Below, piece after piece: positions 1 to 10,898 of a DNA stretch of 64,000 nucleotides. Source of the stretch: Parastagonospora avenae f. sp. tritici 18332-5 (taxonomy: Eukaryota; Ascomycota; Dothideomycetes; Pleosporales; Phaeosphaeriaceae); NCBI GenBank assembly GCA_022559985.1, contig JAFJTR010000066.1:108652-172651 (forward strand). Reading direction: 5' to 3'. The number at the start of each line of letters is the position of its first letter. Position 1 is the first letter of the stretch. The notes below the pieces were generated by a model. It was not told the origin of the DNA and did not search any database. It saw nothing but the letters and a program-made list of their open reading frames with translations. The position numbers and the translations under genes are program-made.

Positions 1-330
1 CAATTTGACCGCCTCAACCATGATTACGAGTGGATGACCAACCAATATCAAGACCAGCTGCGCCTCGTCCAAGAGCAAGAAGACCGCATGAGCTATCTCG
101 AGGGCAAGCTTCACGAGACCGGCCAGATGAATCCAACTACGCGACAGCCGTTCTCTGCGCCACCGTCCCAGATTCGTTTTGCCAACCCGCCTCGTCGTCA
201 ACTCTTCTCCGGCGCACCTAGCCCTCTACACCAAGTACGCCCCCCAGCGACCACAGTGACGCATTATACTAACTTTGTGCAGGTTATGAAGCCCGAGGAG
301 ACTGAGGACGTGACTGAGCCCGAGGTGTAG
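1..330 (+). CDS. C-terminal part of a coiled-coil protein (5' truncated by window edge)
   Basis: The reading frame is open from the first base and ends at TAG 328-330, so this is the last part of a gene that starts outside the window. The visible part is rich in Gln, Glu and Arg and heptad-like (around 'YQDQLRLVQEQEDRMSYLEGK'[trimmed to the segment near residues 13-33]), which suggests the end of a coiled coil, followed by a Pro/Ser/Thr-rich linker and an acidic tail ending in PEV. A 48-nt intron is likely at 235-282: donor GTACGC, branch TACTAAC, acceptor GTGCAG. Because 48 is divisible by three the frame also reads through it. Spliced, the exons are 1-234 and 283-330. The family was not recognised and no function is assigned. 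Confidence 0.7.
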   Translation, partial: QFDRLNHDYEWMTNQYQDQLRLVQEQEDRMSYLEGKLHETGQMNPTTRQPFSAPPSQIRFANPPRRQLFSGAPSPLHQVRPPATTVTHYTNFVQVMKPEETEDVTEPEV

Positions 331-608
331 ATGCGTGAGGCTAAGCGACTTGTGCCTGCGTGCGGAAGCCCAGGCATGCCCGACACTGCAGCGTGACGAA
401 ACACGCCTTGAAGATGGAGATGGTGGACTCAAACGAATGAACAAATGACTGCACGAAATTCACGTACCTCGATCTTGAATACAAGACGCCGATACTACGT
501 AGCAATTAATGCGCACTTGCTACTCTTCCATGACCATATTGACTCCCTGACGTGACTCTCGCCGTGTAACTGCTTGCTTTGCCCACCTTAAAGAATCGCG
601 CAGCTATA

Positions 609-1133
609 ATGAAGGTACTCGATATGCCGTTATTGCTCACCGCCGCTGTGTTTGTTTTCCCTCTTGCATGCGCATACACCACCGCAGCATCAGACCCCAT
701 ACCTACCACGAGACTCCAACTTCCCACATTTACGCTTTCCACAGCACACAAACTCTACATCAATATAACTACCACCGCAGATAATCCAGTGGCAAGTACT
801 GATGCGCCATGTTCGACAGGAGAATTCGTGGCGCCCCGACTTGGCTGCTGGCCATCCTCTGGGCTCCGCTCACTCGATTTATCGCAGTCTTTCGAACCGA
901 CAACCTCTCCTGCGACTCCACCCAAACCGCTTCTCCCCATGTTCACATACGATCCTGCTACAACGCAACCCGCAGAGCCAACCTCGTCGAAAAGACCAAC
1001 TGGCGATCCAGACAAGGAAACTGGCGGGCACGAGCAGGTGGGCGCAATACCACGGCTGTGGATTACAGTGGCAATTTATGTCGCCGTGTTTCTGGGCTGG
1101 GCCGTGCTGGGAAGTGTGGAGGGACATGGATGA
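609..1133 (+). CDS. Small secreted or type I membrane protein, unknown family
   Basis: A 174-aa frame begins at ATG 609, chosen because the next residues form a clean signal peptide: MKVLD, a hydrophobic core rich in Leu, Ala, Val and Phe, and a likely cleavage after LACA. An upstream in-frame start at 579 is not ATG. The middle is Thr/Pro/Ser-rich with one N-glycosylation sequon (NIT), as in O-glycosylated wall or surface proteins. A single hydrophobic segment (about residues 151-169, LWITVAIYVAVFLGW) lies 5 residues before the stop. A different frame continues directly past the stop with a charged sequence (DMDEMIWLEQQLDSES and on) to about 1233, which would suit a cytoplasmic tail and hints at a one-base frameshift near 1120-1130. 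Function unknown. Confidence 0.55.
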   Translation: MKVLDMPLLLTAAVFVFPLACAYTTAASDPIPTTRLQLPTFTLSTAHKLYINITTTADNPVASTDAPCSTGEFVAPRLGCWPSSGLRSLDLSQSFEPTTSPATPPKPLLPMFTYDPATTQPAEPTSSKRPTGDPDKETGGHEQVGAIPRLWITVAIYVAVFLGWAVLGSVEGHG

Positions 1134-1165
1134 GATGATATGGCTGGAGCAGCAGCTGGATAGCG

Positions 1166-1653
1166 AGTCACTGTTAGACCATGGAAGGCTCAGACGGGAA
1201 GACATCGAGGCAGGGGATGTGACACGCAGATGATACTACTTGACGAGAGTTACTCATTGCGCGTAGCTGAGCGTGTATTGAAGCTATCTAGACTACTACA
1301 TGGATTCCCAAGCGACCATCAGACGAGCACTGATTCCTTACACGCTCGGCTATCGAAAGCTCGCATGAGCTTAGCGTTATTTCAAGAGGCACTTCGATTG
1401 AGCCACTGTCATATCATGGAAGGCTTAGGCGAAAAGACACCGAGGCCGTAGATGCGATACAAAGATGAGGACACTTGGGGAAATACACAAATGTGTTTTA
1501 ATCGATGATTGTGTACAAGAAGATACTGCGTTGAAGCTATCTAGACTACTGCATGATTTCAAGCGACCATCAGACGAGCACTGCGTCCCTACACGCTCGC
1601 TTGTCCGACGCCTCGCATAAGCCCAGCGTTATTACAAAAGGGGCTTCAATCCC
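1166..1653. repeat. Two-copy degenerate tandem repeat, unit about 235-253 bp
   Basis: Unit 1 spans about 1166-1400 and unit 2 about 1400-1653. Both contain CATGGAAGGCT(C/T)AG near their starts (about 1180 and 1416). Both also contain TTGAAGCTATCTAGACTACT (1278 and 1531) and, further on, AAGCGACCATCAGACGAGCA. Differences are mostly substitutions plus a few short indels. No coding frame is shared convincingly by the two copies. The repeat begins just downstream of the membrane-protein stop and ends at the F-box-like fragment on the other strand. Confidence 0.8.
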
Positions 1654-1654
1654 G

Positions 1655-1957
1655 TTACCAAGCGCCTAATCTCCTCTTTTTCCAGGGCGTAGCTGGAACG
1701 GTGCGTCTTCTTCGCGGTCCTGGAGCTCTGGGAGTATGCCAATCGATGCCCGAAGTGACTCTTGCTCCATCTCGCGAAAGATCTGCTTGCATGACAGGAA
1801 AGCCCATGTAGTGCTGATAGGAGATGTATGGAAGGAAACGGCGAGGCGCGATGTATGCATAGATAGCGAGCCGAATCTCCAGCGGTGCTTCCAGAATGAG
1901 ACATTTTGCGCACGTGATGCCGGCGCCACGGCGGGTGAGCCTCAATAGTTTCGACAT
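1655..1957 (-). pseudogene. F-box-like (2EXR-type) gene fragment with a +1 frameshift
   Basis: On the minus strand from 1957 the frame reads MSKLLRLTRRG..., then LEAPLEIRLAIYAYI, which fits the short leucine-rich 'PLEIRxxIYxYI' start of fungal F-box-like proteins. About 25 residues later, at the TTT corresponding to 1799-1801, the family-like reading jumps to the next frame and continues as FLSCKQIFREMEQESL and on to a stop after RGD. Removing one T would join YMG to FLSCKQ. The product would still be short (under 110 aa) and lacks the long C-terminal part usual for these proteins. It therefore looks like a frameshifted and truncated relic, or a single-base sequencing error in a short gene. 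Confidence 0.5.
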
Positions 1958-3100
1958 AGCAAGCCAAGGAATACTGGCATGCAGGGAAGTTTGAAGTCCT
2001 GCGTCGTCGGTTGGTAGGGTGGAAGTTCTGGTAGCAGATGTAGTCGAAAGCTCGCATGCCCGGTGTCGGGGTTTAAAGATCCTTCACCCAGCCGTGGCCT
2101 GGCACACATCATCGTCGAATGAAACTGAGCACAAGTTTCTAACCGTTATAGTCTTGTTGCCACTGTCGAATGTCTGCATTTAGAGGCTTCTTGAGTTACC
2201 GTGTCTTTGTCCACCCCCCTGTCATGACCAGATGTATCATCTCCAACCCCCAAGATCCACATAAATAGCATGGTCTTGGTACAAGATCAATGTTGGCAAC
2301 ATATGCGACTGAATAATGGTTGCTTCGTTGAAACAGCTGCAAGTTTAAAGCCGCGATCATTGAGCCGAACACTAAGCGCGTGAGATATCAGGAACATGAT
2401 ACACAAGCAGAAGAAATGAATCATGGAGAAGCTGGAATGATCGCGTTGGAAGTTCAGTATATAAGCTTGATCATGATCACACAGCAAGATGCCGTGCATG
2501 CAACCATCAATGGCTCGAATGATGAAAGAAGTAAATTAGGTATCTTTAGAAACAATGAAACTTGAGCGCGACACATGGTTGCTATTGTGTTCGCAGATAG
2601 ACGCTGATACGAAAGCAAAAAATCGATTCAAAATGGATGGTGTTACAGGGATTCGACGGAGACGGGTAGATGAAGTGGGGAACGCGGGCAGCATGGAAAT
2701 CATCAAGTCGGCCCAGTCCTTCATCATTACCTTCACCTACCCACCGTTAGCAATGCATGAACCAATATTGGTGAAGTTCGTGCGGTTAAGGGTGCTGTGT
2801 CGCGGTATGTGCGATGACATGACGTTCACGCTCGGTCCCTCGCGAGAACATGTGACCGGCCAATGCTCCGCCAAGATGCAACTAGCTGCGCTAGTTACGC
2901 GAGCGTGAATGTTTTTACCTGCACCTCGACTTCGGAGCTTCCCAACCACCCCGCAGCTATCAACGTGACCACAGACTTCACCATCACAACAACATCGACT
3001 TCCATCACGAACTGCACCTTCTCCGTCACCCTCAGTGACTTGCAGCCGTGTTCGAGGTTATTGGACAGGTATATAAGTCGCGTTGCACAAGCCGAGCATC
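1958..3100. other. Intergenic DNA with TATA box for the 3101 gene
   Basis: No frame here has a convincing protein-like composition. A TATA element (GGTATATAAG, about 3067-3076) lies only about 25-30 bp before the ATG at 3101. The transcript leader would then be very short, or transcription starts elsewhere. Confidence 0.5.
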
Positions 3101-4467
3101 ATGACGCCTGCGCCAATCACCACGGGCGCTGTTGCCTCACCCACCCCGCCCCAACAACAGAAGCCGACAACTCGTATGCCAACATGCTTCATTATCATTC
3201 ACTAGTACCAAACTAATGTTATTCAGCTGCTACCCCTGTTCCCAAGAACTTCGACGACATATTTCACGCCAAATTCATGTACATCATTCAAGAGTGGAAG
3301 AATGATCCCCAGCGGGGCCAGCTAACCCAGCGTGACCGCAAGGCTTTCATCGAGTCCGCATATGTCGAGACTGATGAGTCTTACTTCAACCATCGTCATC
3401 TGTCCGATCAGGAGATCAAGTTGCGTGCCCTTACCAAGGTCTTCTACAAGGTTCTTGCTGAAGAGCCGTGGTCTGAGGACTGGATCCGCGCCCCCGATGT
3501 CGAGCGTAAGCTTTCCAAGTTCGAGATGAACAAGGACACTATGCCGCTTGCTATCCAGCATGGTCTTCTTACCCCACGTGACGCTGTAAAAGCTGCGCGT
3601 GAGGCCGCTATCGAGAACGACAAGATCCTCAAGGAGAACCCCAAGAAGACTGCCAAGGAGCTGAACATCAAGCGCGGACCCTACGATGAGATCGAGATCG
3701 TCTACATTGCTGGTACTGTATCATCCACAGCCACCAACCGCATCGACCGTGACAATATCTATCCAGTATCCGTCTCATCTGTTGCCAATGTCCTTCAGAA
3801 CCACATTTGTCGTGATATGGTACGTCCCTTCACTATGGCTGAGCGCTTCCTCAACTGCACCGAGACCAAGGAGCTCGAGAAGATGCGCAAGTTCGCCTGT
3901 GACGTCTGCGATTTTGCGCCTCACCTTCTTGACAACGACAACGTCAGCCTTCTCGTGGTACTCCTCATTCTTTCCCGCTCTGACTGCTGCCGGCGCTTCG
4001 AGAACAACGGCATCCGTATCGAGGGCTCCACCATCTCCCACCGCAAGGCCGAGTGCATGAAAAATAAGATGGGCTGGAGGACATCCGAAGAGAAGAAGCC
4101 CTACGACAATTTCGCAACAGAGTTCCAAGGCCGCGTCAGGAACGCTTGCTCACCCGCTCCTCGGGCTGGGCGCATGAGTGGCAAGAAGCCCCAGCGCAAG
4201 TCATCAACGCCAATTGGCACCCCGGGAGGCTACCCGTCGCCTCACATGGGCTACATGGCTCCTCCCCAATTTCTCTCTCCATCTACCACTCACGGAGTGA
4301 ACTCTAACATCAACATCGCCGGTCCGTCGGTGCAGTCCATCTATCCCCAGCCGTCTCCTGCCGCCGCTCCGCCAGGTCCATCTGGTCCGTCCCCAGCTAT
4401 CTCGCGCTCCTCGATTAGCGCAGAGAACAAGGAGAACAACATAGTCGAACCCATGGACCTTTCGTAG
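3101..4467 (+). CDS. Unknown 437-aa ascomycete protein, two exons
   Basis: Exon 1 is 3101-3173 and exon 2 is 3227-4467, separated by a 53-nt intron with donor GTATGC, branch ACTAAT and acceptor TTCAG. Splicing joins MTPAPITTGAV...KPTT to PATPVPKNFDDIFHAKF and on in frame, which is why this start was chosen over the internal ATG at 3277. Residues about 40-310 form a dense, mostly alpha-helical, charged region with a cluster of Cys (CDVCDF and SDCCRRF). The last 120 residues are a low-complexity Pro/Ser/Gly-rich tail with basic patches (RMSGKKPQRKS) ending in EPMDLS. A nuclear regulatory role would fit such a tail, but that is only a guess. No known domain was recognised. Confidence 0.8.
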
Positions 4468-6173
4468 CCCCGACAGCTATCTCTTCTCTTTCTTCCTCGA
4501 CCATCTTACCGCATGATAGGCGTTCGGTCGAGACCTTTGGGTCTCTCCAGCATTCATATGCAAATGCGACAAAGGCGTTGGGTGTATGGCCTGCTCTTTC
4601 TTGTCCTAGTTGTAATGGCTAGTCGTGCGTAAAATCTAGGACACTGTCGACACCAACGACTTTATACAAATTATTGTCAATTCTCCACCCTCGCTATGCA
4701 TCTCCTTCCTTCTACATATGATCTATGCTTCTGTTCGTGATGGCCTTTAGTCCCTTGATCCTGCCTCAGCTCCAGTACCGGATCTCGGTCTTTGCTTTGC
4801 CTGACTGGACGTACATGATGGCTCTTAATCAAACTCTTCTCGCTGTGCGCATGCATCGTGACGGCCATTACCGTTCATATCTACCCCGAGACAGCTGATC
4901 ATACCGTACTCGCTTTGCAACGTTGATTCGGCTCTATCATACCGTGCCTGTCTGATCGGCTACCAATCCTCCCAGCCATACAAAAATTGTGTGTCCCATG
5001 TCCTCGCTCTCCATTTTGCCGGCGCATCTCTAACACATCCCCGCATTAGGGCTCCTTTCTTCAACAACCGTGCCATCCTGTCTAGACATGTAGCGTTCCC
5101 CTGCGTCCATCTCATTGCCTCGTCTTCCACTCGCCGACCTTCCCTGCCTTCGCGTTCTCGAACCGCACAGTCGTTGTCGCATTGCCACGTCCCAGGTACA
5201 TTCGTGAGACTGCCCATCCATCACAGCTTCTTTTTGCGTGCCTCGCGCTGTCTTATATCGCCCTCGCTTCTCCATTCCACACCCGGTGGTACATCGGTCG
5301 GCTTATCCACCTTTCTGGACAACCTCCATATACGATGGCTCTCATCCTCTTGAACCGCGCTCCGGAGTTGATCAGTTTCAGCGGTAGGACGATTATCGCA
5401 TGTGTTCAGCCCTGACGCCGTGGTGTCTATGTCTCTTTCTCTTTCTGCTTCTCCTTCCCATCCTCCCGCAGCGTAGCATATCTCGCCCCATCCGGTGTCA
5501 TCCATACTCCCTTGCTCCATTGCGTATGCGTCGTCATAATAGATGTCTATCATCGAAGTCCGGAGCGGCCGCGTGGTGCGAGAGGGTTTTGTCTGAGGTC
5601 CGAGTAGCAGTCTGAGGGCCGCGATCGGTGGGAGATTCGTATTTGCATTGGTATTAGCTGTATATCTTTATTAGTTTTCCCAGCGCTTTCTGGGATGTTT
5701 TAAATCCGCGAGGGTATGTTGGTTGTTGTAGGATTGGTAGGCAGTGTTCGATGTCGGAGGGACAAACGACCCGCGCGAGGGTTCTGCGTTGGGAGAGCCT
5801 GGATGTCCTCCCGCAGTTTCCTCATTCCAACTATATTATGTCGTATCATTGAAGGTATCTATCTCATAGTATCATGCGTGTGGAGTGGTGGGTCTGGAAG
5901 CGCTGCCTGACTCGATCGCGCTTCAGTGTTGACATGACCTGTACAGCCTCAACCAGGTCCCCAGCGTCAATTGTTATCTCACGACGCCGCGAGACTATTC
6001 ACGGTGCATCAAAGATTCACAAGATGTCGGCAAAAGCTTTTCATTCATGAAGATGCGCCTCAGCGCCATCTTTCCTCACTGGAGGCGCACAACCGCGCCC
6101 TCTCCTTCCCAAGGCCCAAGCCCCGCCCCTACTTCCCGGAATCTTCTTGTCCCTCCTCTCCTCCACCCTCAGC
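4468..6173. other. Intergenic DNA, partly pyrimidine-rich
   Basis: After the 3' end of the upstream gene this 1.7 kb stretch holds no supported gene. The + strand is C/T-rich at about 4975-5560, a composition typical of fungal leaders or terminators, but no start codon with a credible frame follows it. Short frames on both strands overlap each other and have no recognisable composition. Confidence 0.4.
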
Positions 6174-6458
6174 CTACTCGACGGCCTTGACTAGCAAGCT
6201 ATTTAGCCCCAGTCCATCAATCCAGCACCAATGAGAAGTCCACTTACTCTCGCGCGCGAGCTTCCATGCCTTGAGCGCGTGCTGCCGACGGACATACGTC
6301 TCCGCCAACTTGAGCGCCGCCACGTTCGCGGGATCCACTGCCGCCTCCTCAGCGCGGGTCGGGTGGGCGGCCCCAGTCCTCACTCAGAGCGCAAAGGTAG
6401 CCCTAGGGGCCGGCGCGGAGGCAGACGAGGCCGCGTTGGTGGCGTTGGGAGTGGACAT
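6174..6458 (-). pseudogene. Small unknown gene with one in-frame TGA
   Basis: From ATG 6458 on the minus strand the frame reads MSTPNATNAASSASAPAPR and so on, meets TGA at 6386-6384 after 24 codons, and then continues in the same frame with a well-behaved helical, basic segment (DPANVAALKLAETYVRRQ...). A GTAAGT donor at 6247-6249 follows. A CTAG acceptor at 6191-6194 would give a very short last exon ending in KAVE, for about 75 aa in all. The region before the ATG is C/A-rich like a leader. A small mitochondrial-type protein is possible from the composition but nothing was recognised. The TGA could be a nonsense mutation, a base-call error or, less likely, readthrough. Confidence 0.45.
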
Positions 6459-6632
6459 GATGGCGTTGTAGGCGCCTTGGTGGTGTGTTGGGGGCGTGTT
6501 TATGAGTTTGTGGTGGTGTGGATGTGTGCAGGGTGGGACGTGGATGGTGGTGTTGTGGACAGAAAAGAGTATGGATGTATACAGGACTGCGCTAAGACGT
6601 TTTGTCTCTAATTACACATGTGGGCCCCTCCT

Positions 6633-9600
6633 TCACCAACCCACCCAACTCTTGCTCATCACACGCCAAACACGCACTTCGCCAGACCGCAGATCCCCCA
6701 TCTTGAAGCTCTCGGGCTTCACCTTCTTGTGCTCTCGACCCTGCTCCCAAACGCGCACTTTCTTCTTCGATCCGTCCCACTCTACTACCACGCCGACGTG
6801 GTCTGGTTTCCCTACATCGGTGCTGTATTTGGCGTGCATCGGACCAGTCTTGCCCTGGAACTTGGCGTTGCGGAAGGACACAATGTCACCGGGCCGGATC
6901 TCGTCGTATGATTGCGTGGAGGCATTGGCCAGGTTGGCATATACAAGCGCGCCAAACGCACGCGTCGAGACTGGCGGCAGCGCATCTTGGTAAGGCTTGA
7001 GGAGCTCGTCAACAAGGCCGTGTGGTGTGCCATTACCCACGACAGTGTTTTGCTTGCTCTCCACAGCCTTGGCGATTTGGCGTCCGAACTGTTCATATGC
7101 ACTCTCAAGCTGATCAGGTCGCTGGCGTGGAGGCGGTTCCCTGTGCTGTTGCTGAAACTGGACGTCAGACACATTTTGTGCATCGAATTGCACAGACACG
7201 GTTGTCTGCGAGTAGTCCATATACAGGATGGAGATGACCTTCTCGACGGTGCTGCCAGACTGAGACTCTGATAGGTTGACTAGAACATCTTTTCGGGTTT
7301 GCAGTGACGGCGGCAACAACTTGGGCTGTGTCCACCAGTGCGAGGAAACTGCAAGATCAATATCACTTGCAATGAAGTCTTGACTCAAGACAGGACGCGC
7401 CTGATCCACCGAGGTCCGGCTTCCCAAGGCACGATTGGCATCCAGCGACTTTCTTCCACCCAGGGACACACGAGGCGGGGCTTCGGCTGGTGGTGGGGGC
7501 GGGGCTGGACGTTCTTGAGGAGGCAATGGAGGAGGAGCTCGCTCTTGCGGATGGGGTGGTGGGGGCGCGGCACTTCCAGGGAGAGGGGGTGGTGCATGCT
7601 GATGCGGAGGTGCTTGAGGCGGTGGCGGTGGCGGTCGATCATGCGACTTCCGTGGTGGTGGTGCAGAGTACAAATCGTCCTCATCGGATGACTCCGCCGC
7701 TTGTTGCTGTGGCTGTGGTATAGGAGGAATAGATGGAGGCATAGGTGGTGGTGGACGGCTTTGTGGTGGAGGAGGTTGACTCTGGGGAGGAGGGGGCACT
7801 GCTCGTGGTGCCGGCGTAGGTATAGTAGGCTGGGAGACGTAGCTGTATGGATCATAGTCGTCATCGTCTTCATCCACAGGGCCTGTCATTTTACGAGTTG
7901 GAGCAGGTACAGGGGGAATCGGTGGCGGTGCTCGGGGCGCATCGGTAGATTGACGACTCGGAGCCTGGTGCGGTGGAGGGGGAGGTACTGCACGAATTCC
8001 GGACGGTGGAAGCGGTGGGATACCATGAGGAGTTGTTGGTGATTGAGCTGATGAGGGCTCGTCAGCGATGGTACTCTCATCGACACTTTCGTCTCGCATA
8101 TGAGACTTCAAAGCGTCCTTGTGTGTTGCTCCAGACGCGATATCGGTATCGTAGTCGCCTTCGTAGTCAGTCTCACCCTCCATACGGTCGACCTTTGTTG
8201 ATGGCCCAGTCCCTTGTCGAGAGGGTGGCGCTTGTGTTGGTGGAGGTGGCGGAGGGGGTCGGACAGCTGCTGGTGACGCCGGACTTCCAATGGGAAATGA
8301 AGAATGACGTCTGCTGGACTGCTCCTGGGACTGTTCATCTAAGCCAAAGTACGAACTTCGCTTTGGTGGTGGTGAGGCGAATCCAGTAGGGCTACGTGGT
8401 GACATGGGGTGAGCATCAGTCAACTCGTCACCAGACTCGGAGCCAGGGCCAGGAGAGGCAACCTGAGGAAGCGGTGGTGGTACCGGTCGAGCTGTAAGAT
8501 GTCAGTGATGAAAGAATAATAAGTGTGATGGCCACTTACAGGCTGCTGGAACTGGAGGCGGAGCAGGCCGTCCTGTGCTTGTCAGCATTTGTCGTTGAGT
8601 GGAATGGGCAAGGGGAGATTCGAGCAACTCTGCCAAACATACTGGCTACGCTTACAGTCATGACATACTCCAACAGACCGTCTGACGCTGAGTACGTCTT
8701 GGTGACAATCTCGGAGGACGACAACTGAGAGCGTTCCAAAGTTTGGCGGCTGAAGCATTTGAGGGGTTTGCGAGGAATCACAAACTTACTGTCAGATGGG
8801 ACTGGCGGCGGCCGCTCAGCAGTCGGTGTCTGCATCGCCTGAGATGCCACATCTTCCACATCCGGAACCTCATCGGCCGTGTGAGCGCCTGTGATAGGGC
8901 GTGCTTCCTCGTCTTCCTTTTCCACAGAGAGCTGCCTATCCTCCTGTTCTGGACTCTTGACAGATGGCATACCAGGCATGGGGAACATGGCTACTCTTTG
9001 CTGTGGGACCGAGCGCTCCTCATCATCTTCCGCCTTCTTTTCACCAGTCTTCTTCTTCTTCGGTGGAAGACTGCCCATTGGCATACCGCCGAACATGCCA
9101 GGCATGCCCATGCCTCCGCTCATCTTCGCCATACGCTCACGCAGCTCCAGCTTGCGCCTGGTCTCGGCATCCATTTCGTCTTCCTCTTCTTCTTCCTCAA
9201 CATCCTGTTCATCACCAACGTCTGGCTCCTGCGAGGGTGCAGCTGGTGCTCTGATGGGCAGAGGAGGATGTGCATGCTTCGCGCGATCCTCGTCATCCTC
9301 GACACTGGTGGATTCACCCCCAGCGTCTTCGGTGTTGTCTGCACCTGACTGGTCGGCATCATTCTCGCTGACAAGCTCGCGATCGTGATGAGAGTCTGGT
9401 GACCTTATGTCGTGTGACGTTCGCGAGGGTCGAGGATGATCCATAGACTGGCGCTGCTTAGAACCGGCGCTGGCAACTTGTTCTAAGCCTGTGTCTTCGC
9501 TGTCTTCGGCAGGACCCTCGTGGGACTCTGTCCGTTGCTTGACCGGGGGTCGTTTTGGCTTGTCTTTGTGTATGGCTGCAGCAGCGCGCTCGGCCTGTTC

Positions 9601-10452
9601 CTGCTGTTGCTTCTGCAAAAGCGCGATGCGCTCTTTCAAACTGATCTTCGGCTGACTATCCTCTTCGGCCTCTGGCGCAGCTCCAGCGTCGTGGGAAGCA
9701 AGACCAGCTCTATCTGCTGCATCCTGATCCTGTGCCTTGCGCTCTGCAATCTCGGGGTCTTCGTCACGGCGGTACGCCTTGACTTGTGGAGCTTCCTTCG
9801 GCGGAGGCACGTAGGCATTGCGGCTGGGGGGAGGAGCTACGAACGGTCTCTTAATAAAGTTGGCCGGAGCGCCTCCAGCTTTGAAGGGCTGGATGGGTGC
9901 CGCAGCGGGCGCATTGAAGGCGGCGATGCGGTCGCGGAAGGCATTGGATTTGGCTGCGACTGGGGGCGGGGCTTTCTTGGTCGCAGGAGTTGCCTTGACT
10001 GGTTCGTCTGCCACGGCGGGGAGCTCAGCAGATTTGGTGCTGACAGCAGATGGCGGAGACATGGGCGACATTGGGGTGGGTTCTGCCTTGGCTGCAGGAG
10101 GAACCTGGGCAGGAGGCGGCTGGGGCTTAGGGGGCTCTGCCTCTTCGTGCTGCACCGGCTTGGACTCTTGAGGTATCACAGGCGTGGGAGGCGCCTCTTC
10201 CTGTGCGGCAGGCTGCTCCAATGGCCGGTGTCGAGACACCCGGTTGGGCCGAGGCGGCGGTGCTGGCTCGTACCGCTCGACAAAATTCCTGGGGAAGAGG
10301 CCATCGTGCCTGGCACCGGTGTCGTCCTGGTACTCGCCCACATACCAGTCGTCCCCCTCTTCCTCGGTGACGCTAATGACCTGGCCCTGCTTGAAGTTGA
10401 GGTCGTCCTCGTGGGGCGACGAGTAGTCGTAGACAGCTTTGACTTTGAACAT
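6633..10452 (-). CDS. BBC1: Bbc1/Mti1-like SH3 protein, myosin-I and actin-patch regulator
   Basis: Three exons (10452-8790, 8572-8540, 8491-6633) give about 1,184 aa. The start is ATG 10452; the four residues upstream are preceded only by a TTG. Residues 1-60 are an SH3 domain with AVYDY, DDWYVGEY and GLFPRNFVERY. The long middle is acidic and Pro-rich with many PPPPP runs that can bind other SH3 proteins. The last 230 residues (from SSHWWTQPKLLPP) match the conserved C-terminal domain of the yeast Bbc1 family. In yeast Bbc1 binds type I myosins and Las17 and limits Arp2/3-driven actin assembly at endocytic sites. The first intron is 217 nt and can be split by a 69-nt cassette exon (see findings); the second is 48 nt. 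The gene is divergent from RTR1. Confidence 0.9.
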
Positions 10453-10898
10453 GGCGGACGGCAATGGGGGCAGACGCGCGATGGACCACAGCTACGGGAA
10501 GCTTGGGTGGAGGTGCAGCTACGGCGGGCCCGGATGAGCTGCTACAACGTCTTGGGCGCGTGTGAAGGGTGGTGCGCGGCGGGATCGGTGGGAGCTAGCT
10601 GTGGCTGCCCGATGACGCAGACATCAGCTTCTGGGACAATGCGGGGCGCGCGGAACAATCAGGCGGCTTACAATTCACTCCTGGCGACCATGCAGCAATC
10701 AGGGAGAGGCGGTAGGGAGAGGTGAGTAGGTGAAGGGCGGGGGGCGTGCTCTCGCTGGGGTGTGGGAGTCGTCACTGCGAGCCCTGGAGAGCAAAGCCAC
10801 GCTCCTGCTAAAACCGCGCGGGGCTCTTGGCGCATGCGATGCGCTTTAGGCTCCACCCTGCAGCAGCAACCACGCATCCATTGTGCATTACTCACGAC
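10453..10898. promoter_or_regulatory. Divergent promoter between BBC1 and RTR1
   Basis: This 446-bp spacer separates the two ATGs and must hold both promoters. It is GC-rich, and no TATA box or other site could be assigned with confidence. In-frame ATGs upstream of the RTR1 start exist (10839), so the leader boundary is uncertain. Confidence 0.6.

Noticed and set aside
9520..10725. Plus-strand open frame of about 400 codons
   Set aside because: It is antisense to BBC1, whose SH3 domain and family-specific C-terminus fix the coding strand.
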